Shown here in pieces: positions 1 to 4,543 of a DNA stretch of 12,266 nucleotides. Each line of letters begins with the position of its first letter. The stretch's first letter is position 1. The notes beneath the pieces were generated by a model, which saw nothing but the letters and a program-made list of their open reading frames with translations, was not told the DNA's origin and did no database searches. The translations under genes and the position numbers were made by a program. The stretch comes from JBLKSS01 sp047607725 (GTDB lineage Bacteria; Pseudomonadota; Gammaproteobacteria; Enterobacterales; Enterobacteriaceae): NCBI RefSeq assembly GCF_047607725.1, contig NZ_JBLKSS010000151.1, positions 1 through 12,266 on the forward strand, read 5' to 3'.

Positions 1-1
1 C

Positions 2-196
2 GGAACGCAGCGAGAAATAGCCAAGGAGGAAAATGTCGGTGTAGCAACTGTCGCACGTGTTTTTAAGGCGCTAAAAGATAATGGATATTTGAAGCAAAAG
101 CGCTCAGGAACTTATCTTTTAAATCCATCAGTGATCCATTATGGAGGAGTCGGTAATCATTTAACGATATTAAGAATCTGGAATGATTTAACTTAA
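2..196 (+). CDS. RepL-type plasmid replication protein, C-terminal fragment
   Basis: This frame enters from the left edge and gives 64 residues before a TAA stop. It contains a winged-helix segment (TQREIAKEENVGVATVARVF, then KALKDNGYLKQKRSGTYLLN) followed by NPSVIHYGG. That order (a REIA helix-turn-helix, a wing ending in LNP, then a short hydrophobic tail) matches my recollection of the C-terminal half of the Firmicute-type RepL family of rolling-circle plasmid initiators, for example the staphylococcal RepL proteins. The 5' end lies outside the window, so the catalytic or origin-binding part cannot be judged. A MarR- or GntR-like regulator is a weaker alternative, because the LNP tail fits RepL better. 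A second, unrelated replicon lies just downstream, so the molecule may be a fusion of two plasmids. Confidence 0.68.
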   Translation, partial: GTQREIAKEENVGVATVARVFKALKDNGYLKQKRSGTYLLNPSVIHYGGVGNHLTILRIWNDLT

Positions 197-204
197 TAGT
201 CGGC

Positions 205-232
205 GCTTGTAGTGGCTGTCACCACAACAAGC
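205..232. repeat. Imperfect hairpin after the RepL-type gene
   Basis: Eleven-base arms (205-215 and 222-232) pair with one mismatch around a six-base loop, nine bases after the RepL-type stop codon. The position suits a transcription terminator, but no T tract follows, so an attenuator or a chance hairpin is equally possible. Confidence 0.35.
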
Positions 233-255
233 ATCTGATCCAACAACTATCCATA

Positions 256-405
256 CTAGGAGTCGGACTATGAAAAAGTCTACCTTCCGCGTGCGCGCTA
301 ATGAAGCGCCGCAATCGATTCTTGCGCTATTTGCTCGTAAATCGCGCTATCTGACCGTTCGCCAGCGTGCGTATCTCCTGAGCATGGGAGGTGGCGCATG
401 AGGAC
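256..405 (+). repeat. 150-bp perfect direct repeat, copy A
   Basis: Bases 256-405 are identical to 2586-2735 at an offset of 2330. The repeat holds a ribosome binding site, a complete 43-codon ORF and the first codons of an ANR-like gene. Identity ends right after the ANR start codon, although weaker similarity continues through that gene. The two copies bracket the whole Rep_3 replicon. Confidence 0.97.
270..401 (+). CDS. 43-aa hypothetical basic protein, copy A
   Basis: A small ORF starting MKKSTFRVRANEAPQS and ending in LLSMGGGA. A good Shine-Dalgarno sequence (AGGAG, 258-262) lies seven bases before the ATG. The stop codon overlaps the next start as ATGA, which implies translational coupling to the ANR-like gene downstream. 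The protein is basic, has no visible signal or membrane segment, and I do not recognise its family. A second, fully identical copy lies at 2600-2731. The repeat, the ribosome binding site and the same coupled arrangement at both sites support a real gene or leader peptide, but no function can be assigned. Confidence 0.6.
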   Translation: MKKSTFRVRANEAPQSILALFARKSRYLTVRQRAYLLSMGGGA

Positions 406-592
406 CAAATCCAAATTTTCGACCATCGCCAGATTCGCTGCGTTCTCTGAGCGCGAAGGGGATTTGAGCTATGCGGCGATGCTGTGGTGTCAGGCCAACG
501 AACTTGCGGTTCTGGACGGCACACCGTGCGCACGTTTGTGAAACTAGGCTGCGTCTGGCGGCGAAACCTCTGCGCGTGAGAGTCGGTGGCAT
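398..592 (+). pseudogene. ANR-family regulator-like gene, copy A, frameshifted
   Basis: The start is coupled (ATGA) to the 43-aa ORF. The frame reads MRTKSKFSTIARFAAFSERE and then LWCQANELAVL before ending early at TGA 539-541. Compared with copy B, 17 bases are missing after the codons for LAVL. The missing stretch is bounded by CTG triplets, so deletion through short homology is likely. Past the deletion another frame restores the family ending TAHRAHVCETRLR until about 592. ANR proteins are small enterobacterial regulators (the Aar type) with an A-x-L-W-x-x-A-x-x-L-A core followed by a W-A-x-x-R-A-x-x-C segment, and both parts are visible across the two frames. The gene is broken and its normal stop and downstream overlap are lost. 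Family assignment is from recall of the motif. Confidence 0.62.
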
Positions 593-641
593 CTTGATTT
601 TTCGGCTAGCGATGTTTAGCACCTCATCAGATTTTGCATTT

Positions 642-911
642 TTATCCGAGAAAAATATATTTTAGTGCAGCTATGACAACGGCTATGCCAACTGCAAGAA
701 TTAACTTTTTAATCCAATCCAGATCGGTTTTTATCGAAGCTAAATCCGTTTTCAAGCTGTCGGTAGAAGCTCGTAAGTCTTCCTTCGTAGCGATAGAGAC
801 GTTTTGTAGATCGGCTATTACTTCGACAAGTTTTTCAGCTTGCTTCTCGTCCATACCAGATTCTTTCAATGCTTTGATGGCATTGTGTACATTAAGTGTA
901 ATTGCAGCCAT
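642..911 (-). CDS. Small coiled-coil protein with C-terminal membrane anchor (DUF1640-like)
   Basis: An 89-residue protein. Residues 1-40 carry an N-terminal helix pair (NAIKALKESGMDEKQAEKLV), residues 40-65 form a heptad-like coiled coil (STDSLKTDLASIKTDLDWIK), and residues 66-86 are one hydrophobic segment (LILAVGIAVVIAALKY). That layout matches the DUF1640-type family of small bacterial coiled-coil proteins, whose role is unknown. The ATG at 911 is preceded by GGAGG four bases upstream, which fixes the start. The gene begins 19 bases after the repA stop on the same strand, so the two are probably cotranscribed. A role linked to plasmid maintenance or membrane location is only inferred from position. 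Confidence 0.75.
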   Translation of the reverse strand: MAAITLNVHNAIKALKESGMDEKQAEKLVEVIADLQNVSIATKEDLRASTDSLKTDLASIKTDLDWIKKLILAVGIAVVIAALKYIFLG

Positions 912-930
912 TTTTCCTCCATAAAACTTT

Positions 931-1929
931 TTAGTTTATACGCTCTCTCATCTTTAGTTCCTGGCTTTTTTCCTTGTGCCAAAAAGGTTTGAACAGCTTT
1001 GAATACTCGACTGCTCGTCGTAAATCTGGCATATCAAGGCGTAGAGCAGGATCGTATTCCTTCAGCGCTTTCTCATACTGGTAAAGTATCTCTGTATTCT
1101 TCTTCATCCACTCCCCCTCTGCGTGCGATCCGCTTTTTACGTGAAGACGTTTTACCAGTCTCGGACGTTTAGGTTTTGTTGTTGTGGATTTTTCTTCTAC
1201 GCAGCCAAAGCGCATTCCAACAACAGTTCTACCTTGCCTTATTGGTTCCCAATGCACCGATAAATCTGTATTCTCGTTAATATCTCGGATGGCTGGCTCT
1301 ATAGTTTTACGCTTTAAATCAACAAATCTGGCACTAGATTCTGGAAATAAGGCTTTAAAATCCACTAGAGATAAATCTATTTCAAAAAAACCATCACGTT
1401 TACATCTGGGAGGGTTTTTATGGCTTAAAATATACATGTACATCCTAAAAGACATCATACTTTTAACACTTGTTATTGCGTTAAGAAAACACCATGAAAA
1501 ATTGTTTTTTATGTTAAACAGGAATGGGTCAAGATCTTGATTTAAACGAAGACTTAGCCCTGTACTTTTACCGTCTATTTTTTCGTATTTGTATCCAGAT
1601 AACCAATTAAGAACAGTATATGACTCTTTTCTTTTATTAATCACGAAAAAAGTGATCTGGCTCTTTGAAAGAGAAACTACTGCTTTTTTCATACATCGCC
1701 AGACGTTTTTCTTATTAAGATCGAAAGTTACTTGAAACTCATGAGCTGTAAATGATACCCAGCCAGGGTTTTCTAGTCTTTGATTGACCTTTGATAAAAA
1801 CAGAGTTAGTGCTCGAAATCCATCGATATCGAGTTCGTACTTCGCGGTAATCAGATCATTGCTTTGTACGACCAACTTCTTATTGTCATCTTGCCAAGAC
1901 TCGATATCTGTCACGATCGCTTCCTTCAT
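931..1929 (-). CDS. repA: Plasmid replication initiator protein, Rep_3 family
   Basis: A 332-residue protein. The N-terminal section (VVQSNDLITAKYELDIDGFR near residues 20-39, then LTLFLSKVN) matches the opening of the Rep_3 initiator domain, and the second winged helix follows around residues 155-230 (MSFRMYMYILSH, then FKALFPESSARFVDLKRKTI). Such proteins bind iterons as monomers, open the adjacent AT-rich DNA, and repress their own promoter as dimers. The gene runs away from an iteron cluster that starts about 100 bases upstream of its ATG, the expected arrangement. The basic C-terminal tail after residue 250 is variable. No strong Shine-Dalgarno is visible before the chosen ATG; a 13-base inverted repeat lies just upstream. 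Length is normal and I see no break. Confidence 0.9.
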   Translation of the reverse strand: MKEAIVTDIESWQDDNKKLVVQSNDLITAKYELDIDGFRALTLFLSKVNQRLENPGWVSFTAHEFQVTFDLNKKNVWRCMKKAVVSLSKSQITFFVINKRKESYTVLNWLSGYKYEKIDGKSTGLSLRLNQDLDPFLFNIKNNFSWCFLNAITSVKSMMSFRMYMYILSHKNPPRCKRDGFFEIDLSLVDFKALFPESSARFVDLKRKTIEPAIRDINENTDLSVHWEPIRQGRTVVGMRFGCVEEKSTTTKPKRPRLVKRLHVKSGSHAEGEWMKKNTEILYQYEKALKEYDPALRLDMPDLRRAVEYSKLFKPFWHKEKSQELKMRERIN

Positions 1930-1936
1930 AAATCAT

Positions 1937-1949
1937 GAGCCGTAGGCTC
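1937..1949. promoter_or_regulatory. Short inverted repeat just upstream of repA
   Basis: GAGCC-GTA-GGCTC forms a perfect 5-base-arm inverted repeat, eight bases upstream of the repA start codon. It occupies the spot where a ribosome binding site would be, so it could be an operator or an RNA hairpin that limits RepA translation. It is short, so chance is possible. Confidence 0.35.
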
Positions 1950-2027
1950 TGTTTGTTTATCTTTGAGATCTTTACTACTTTACCGTCGAAAAAAAATGAT
2001 TTTAATCAACACTTTATAGCTATTTGG

Positions 2028-2087
2028 TGTGACTAAAAAGCGGTGCTCATGTGACCAAAAAGCGGCTTTGGGTGACTAAAAAGCGGT
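2028..2087 (+). repeat. Three clustered 17-bp iterons
   Basis: The three units share the core TGAC(T/C)AAAAAGCGG and differ only at the edges and one internal base. They are the probable RepA binding sites. A weak AT-rich promoter for repA (TATAAA on the minus strand near 2017) would overlap this cluster, which would allow autorepression. Confidence 0.88.
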
Positions 2088-2204
2088 AGATAACTTCTCC
2101 AATAAAATGCGTTTAAAAACAAAAAAATTTGGCTTTGCACGGAGTATATTGGCGATTTTTATCGATTTTTTATGCTTGTTTGGGGGGGGGTGCCAACCCT
2201 CAAG

Positions 2205-2221
2205 TGTGACCAAAAAGCGGT
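2205..2221 (+). repeat. Isolated fourth iteron
   Basis: An exact copy of the consensus TGTGACCAAAAAGCGGT, 118 bases from the end of the main cluster and on the far side of the AT-rich segment. It may close a RepA-bound loop around the unwinding element or act in copy control. Confidence 0.85.
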
Positions 2222-2415
2222 TATTTTAAGTTTAAAACATCATTTATATTGTCTCTAACTACTGTCATCCTTATGATTTTAAAGTTTTTTTCATCAACAA
2301 AAAGACGGGCATCATTTCTCCACTGAGATACCATCTGAGATGTCACTCCAAAAGCCTTGGCTATATCAGTGTTGCTAAGACCCTGTAACTTCATGAAATC
2401 CTTAAACTGGATCAT
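2221..2415 (-). CDS. Small Cro/XRE-like DNA-binding protein
   Basis: A 64-residue protein that is mostly one helix-turn-helix: residues 5-33 read KDFMKLQGLSNTDIAKAFGV and TSQMVSQWR, the classical Cro-type pattern with a SNTDIAKAFGV first helix and a TSQMVSQW recognition helix. The tail (VDEKNFKIIRM) resembles the short dimer strand of Cro-like repressors. GAGGA lies 5-6 bases before the ATG at 2415, through a run of T on the plus strand. The gene points toward the origin and repA, and its stop codon abuts the fourth iteron. It probably represses its own promoter and may control replication or copy number. That role is inferred from position. Confidence 0.75.
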   Translation of the reverse strand: MIQFKDFMKLQGLSNTDIAKAFGVTSQMVSQWRNDARLFVDEKNFKIIRMTVVRDNINDVLNLK

Positions 2416-2451
2416 TTTTTTCCTCTATGTTATGGTGCATTCTGACACATA

Positions 2452-2474
2452 AAATAAATTTAGTAAATTTATTT
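2452..2474. promoter_or_regulatory. Perfect 23-bp AT-only palindrome, likely operator
   Basis: Arms of 11 bases (2452-2462 and 2464-2474, AAATAAATTTA and its complement) flank a single G. It lies 37 bases upstream of the Cro-like start codon, in the promoter region. A symmetric site of this size suits a dimeric Cro-type repressor, so autoregulation is likely but untested. Confidence 0.6.
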
Positions 2475-2534
2475 ACTTTATTTTTTGATTGTGAAAATAT
2501 GCTCTATAGACAGTAGAGAGTACATTGTTTGCTA

Positions 2535-2561
2535 CCTAGTTGGGCTCGAATCCCAGCTAGG
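2535..2561. repeat. tRNA T-arm-like hairpin
   Basis: A 10-bp stem (one G-T pair) closes a 7-base loop CTCGAAT, very like the T arm of a tRNA gene (TTCGAAT loop, GGG/CCC stem). The stem is twice too long for a T arm, and the DNA upstream gives no matching acceptor strand, so this is not a functional tRNA. It may be a tRNA remnant left by an integration site, or a terminator or attenuator before the repeated operon, which begins 25 bases later. Confidence 0.45.
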
Positions 2562-2585
2562 CAACTAATCCAAAACCTAAGCAAC

Positions 2586-2735
2586 CTAGGAGTCGGACTA
2601 TGAAAAAGTCTACCTTCCGCGTGCGCGCTAATGAAGCGCCGCAATCGATTCTTGCGCTATTTGCTCGTAAATCGCGCTATCTGACCGTTCGCCAGCGTGC
2701 GTATCTCCTGAGCATGGGAGGTGGCGCATGAGGAC
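2586..2735 (+). repeat. 150-bp perfect direct repeat, copy B
   Basis: Identical to 256-405. Upstream sequence outside the two copies is unrelated apart from scattered short matches. Recombination between the copies would release a 2330-bp circle carrying the Rep_3 initiator, the origin and the Cro-like gene. Confidence 0.97.
2600..2731 (+). CDS. 43-aa hypothetical basic protein, copy B
   Basis: Identical in sequence to the ORF at 270-401, with the same AGGAG ribosome binding site and the same ATGA overlap with the ANR-like gene behind it. Here the operon continues: 43-aa ORF, ANR-like gene, then the VGYS protein, each joined by a four-base overlap. Perfect conservation of this ORF while the following gene has diverged suggests recent exchange between the copies. 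The family is not recognised; it could be a leader peptide that couples translation. Confidence 0.6.
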   Translation: MKKSTFRVRANEAPQSILALFARKSRYLTVRQRAYLLSMGGGA

Positions 2736-2921
2736 TTCACGTTATTCCGAAATTGCCCGCTCTGCTGCCCAATGTGAGCGTCTTGGCTATCTCGACGATG
2801 CCAAAAACTCTGGCGCCAAGCCAACGAACTCGCGGTTCTGAAAGCCAACCTCGACTGGACGGCACACCGTGCGCACGTCTGCGAAACTCGGCTGCGTGTG
2901 AGAAACGGGGGTGTAGCATGA
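2728..2921 (+). pseudogene. ANR-family regulator-like gene, copy B, frameshifted
   Basis: The frame opens MRTSRYSEIARSAAQCERLG and YLDDAK, then shifts and ends at TGA 2839-2841. Adding one A to the run of five A at 2803-2807 would restore a 64-residue ANR-like protein: KKLWRQANELAVLKANLDW, then TAHRAHVCETRLRVRNGGVA, ending at TGA 2919-2921, which overlaps the next ATG. The restored core carries the family's L-W-x-x-A-x-x-L-A and W-T-A-H-R-A-x-x-C segments. Either a single-base loss has killed the gene, the draft sequence miscounts the run, or slippage on A bases produces some full-length protein. The ATGA junctions at both ends argue that the longer protein is the ancestral one. Confidence 0.7.
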
Positions 2922-3277
2922 AAAAGAAAATTACCGTCGGTTATTCTTCATCCGGCCGTATCCTCGCGGGCTATTCAAAGATGGACTCGAAAAATAACAA
3001 GAGCTTCATTGGCGAAAAATACGACGTGACGCATGAAGTTATGGCGGTTGTTGCTGAAAAGCTTGGCCATGACGATGAAGGAATCGAATGGAATTTAGGG
3101 GATGGGAGAATCCTTCGGCTTCAAGTTGATTTGTATCAGGCGACGAAACCAGCCCACGAGAAAACCGGGGAGTGCAGCATGAACCACATATCGATGTTCA
3201 CCTGCCTGAATCTGACCACACCCTGCGCGGTAACGGGTAAGAGCGGCATACCGTTTTTCAATCCGGCGATGAGATAA
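2918..3277 (+). CDS. Hypothetical VGYS/RILAGYS-motif protein, copy 1
   Basis: A 119-residue ORF starting MKKKITVGYSSSGRILAGYS. The ATG overlaps the stop of the restored ANR-like frame (ATGA), which fixes the start. Residues 5-63 align with a second copy at 7263: both have VGYS, RILAGYS, a variable spacer, G(E/K)KYDVT, an A-V-A-x-K segment and I-E-x-N-(L/F)-G. The first half is therefore a small conserved domain of unknown function, probably a compact beta-alpha fold, with no signal or membrane segment. From about residue 75 the sequence (TKPAHEKTGECSMNH, then TTPCAVTGKSGIPFF) looks different, and an internal ATG at 3179 with a GGGAG site could start a separate small protein. The frame past the TAA remains open and coding-like. 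Confidence 0.62.
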   Translation: MKKKITVGYSSSGRILAGYSKMDSKNNKSFIGEKYDVTHEVMAVVAEKLGHDDEGIEWNLGDGRILRLQVDLYQATKPAHEKTGECSMNHISMFTCLNLTTPCAVTGKSGIPFFNPAMR

Positions 3278-3586
3278 TTACTCGGCTTTCCGGGCATAGC
3301 ACATTCTGACGCACACCCCATGGCCCTTGAGCTTTTCCACGCTCAGGAAAAGAAAGCCCGCGAAAACGGCCAACTTTTCTCGGTGCAGAATCAGTGTATC
3401 TATGGCCCAGAGCAAACGCTGTAATCCTACCTGTTCGATTTCTGCCCGCAATTCGACTGCGTTGATGACCAGTCGGAGGATGTGGAATTCGAGTGCATCG
3501 GCACCATCCCGCCATGCGCGCCCGTTTGCGTTCAGCTCGACGCTGGAATGCGTGGACGGGGAAGCGCCGCGTCCGGCGACGTTTGA
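3278..3586 (+). pseudogene. Residual coding frame between VGYS copy 1 and the LuxR-type domain
   Basis: The frame used by the VGYS gene continues after its stop and is broken by TAA at 3422-3424 and TGA at 3584-3586. Between the stops it gives coding-like text: SDAHPMALELFHAQEKKARE, then GQLFSVQNQCIYGPEQTL, then SYLFDFCPQFDCVDDQSEDV with EFECIG. The acidic, hydrophobic composition is far more protein-like than the serine-rich overlapping frame. It may be the missing N-terminal part of the LuxR-type gene that follows, or one or two small dead phage genes. I do not recognise a family. Confidence 0.4.
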
Positions 3587-3848
3587 GCCGGGTGAGCTGT
3601 TTGCGCAAAGAGAATGGGAAGTCCTCTTCTTCACCCTGCATGGTCTGACAGCCAAAGATGTTGCCCGGCGGCTGGAGATATTTAACCGCACGGTCGAGAA
3701 CAAGCTTCAGGATATTTACCAAAAGAGCGGCACGCACAGCGCCAGAGAGTTAGCCATGTACTGCCGCGAAAACGGGACGGACCGCTATATCCCGCCATCC
3801 CTGTTGCCGCTATCGAGCCACGTTCTGAGCCAGGGAGGTGTTGCATGA
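3327..3848 (+). pseudogene. LuxR-type helix-turn-helix regulator, 5' part damaged
   Basis: Residues from about 85 of this 173-codon frame carry a clear LuxR/GerE DNA-binding domain: FAQREWEVLFFTLHGLTAKD, then VARRLEIFNRTVENKLQDIY, then QKSGTHSARELAMY. The order is the standard four-helix pattern ending in the recognition helix. The first 80 residues are rich in Ser, Arg and Pro and look like a shadow of another frame; the better N-terminal text lies in the frame described for 3278-3586. A frameshift between about 3500 and 3570 would join them. The gene stops at TGA 3846-3848, overlapping the RecE-like start (ATGA), so it probably led the recombination operon. Its role as a phage regulator is inferred. 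Confidence 0.55.
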
Positions 3849-4477
3849 TGTATCTCAAAGTGAAATTTATCCGCAACACCGACCATCCGCACGGACGGAA
3901 AACGCTTGAGGGCTACATTGCGGCCGAGAATAAAACGGTGGCCAAGGTGAAAGCGGCGGAATATCTCTACGAGCAGGATGGAAAATTCGCGATTTACTAC
4001 AAGGCTCCGCGTTTCGAGGAAATCACCGAAGAGCTGTACATCAGCAAAACCGAGAAGCAGCTCGATCACGTAGACGAATCCGCCATCAAGCAGTACTGCG
4101 CGTTGCTGTCCCTGTTCGGCGAGGAAGAGAGTTACAGCGAGGACGAAGTGCGGGACGCGGAGGCGTTGCTCAATAATCCCAAGGGCGAGGAGGCGGAAGA
4201 CGTTGCCCGCTATGACGCGCTGCTGCAAAAGGTTAGCACGCACAGGGGAACGATGGCGAAGGATGCGACGCTCGAGGATATCAAATCCGCCGCGTTGTGC
4301 CTGTATCGGGGCGGGGAAGTTGGTGGTGATATTGTGCATAAATCCGACGATATCCTCATGATTATAAACACGAACACCGAATTACCCCCGGAATCTGTGG
4401 ACAAGCCTGAGGAAAACGCGTCGAAGCCAACGGAAAGTGTTGAGGCTGTAGAAATTGACGAATCGGTTAATAATTAA
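3845..4477 (+). pseudogene. RecE-like protein, N-terminal part, ended by an in-frame TAA
   Basis: A 210-codon frame beginning MMYLKVKFIRNTDHPHGRKT, coupled by ATGA to the LuxR-type gene. The text is acidic and well formed (KAAEYLYEQDGKFAIYYKAP; EEESYSEDEVRDAEALL). It ends at TAA 4475-4477, but the same frame is open again at once and runs without a break into the part at 4544-5683. The most economical reading is one gene of about 612 codons with a premature stop. RecE-type exonucleases have a long, poorly conserved, dispensable N-terminal region before the nuclease domain, and this segment would be part of it. I see no catalytic motif here. It could instead be a separate small gene, but the shared frame and short 66-base gap argue against that. 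Confidence 0.6.
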
Positions 4478-4543
4478 CCATTTTGTGATGGCCGGTCATC
4501 AGAACAAGACGACGACAAGCCTCGGGATTGGCCTGACCTGGAA

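Larger units (their letters stand above)
2028..2221. other. Iteron origin of replication (Rep_3 type)
   Basis: Four copies of a 17-bp iteron (TGTGACCAAAAAGCGGT and variants) lie in the same orientation at 2028-2044, 2050-2066, 2071-2087 and 2205-2221. The first three are spaced 22 and 21 bases start to start, about two helical turns, so RepA would bind on one face. Between the third and fourth lies a strongly AT-rich stretch with a direct repeat of CGATTTTTAT near 2153-2173, a good candidate unwinding element, followed by a run of nine G (2182-2190). This layout is typical of origins served by Rep_3 initiators. I found no convincing DnaA box. The fourth iteron touches the stop codon of the Cro-like gene. 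Confidence 0.85.

Noticed and set aside
471..665. A separate 64-aa protein starting MRRCCGVRPTNL
   Set aside because: Its middle is simply the frameshifted end of the ANR-like gene (TAHRAHVCETRLR), so it is not an independent gene.
2082..2092. A DnaA box near GGTAGATAA on the minus strand
   Set aside because: It differs from the TTATCCACA consensus at two positions and is no better than chance in AT-rich DNA.
2028..2221. A CRISPR array
   Set aside because: The repeat units are 17 bp with 4-5 bp gaps and lie upstream of a Rep_3 gene, so they are iterons.
2500..2565. A possible tRNA gene (D-arm-like CTCT...AGAG followed by a T-arm-like hairpin)
   Set aside because: No 5' acceptor strand pairs with the sequence after the T arm, the T stem is too long, and no credible anticodon arm forms.
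3278..3703. Long open frame on the minus strand opposite the LuxR-type gene
   Set aside because: It has no recognisable family or ribosome binding site and lies opposite a clear DNA-binding domain on the plus strand, so it is probably a shadow.
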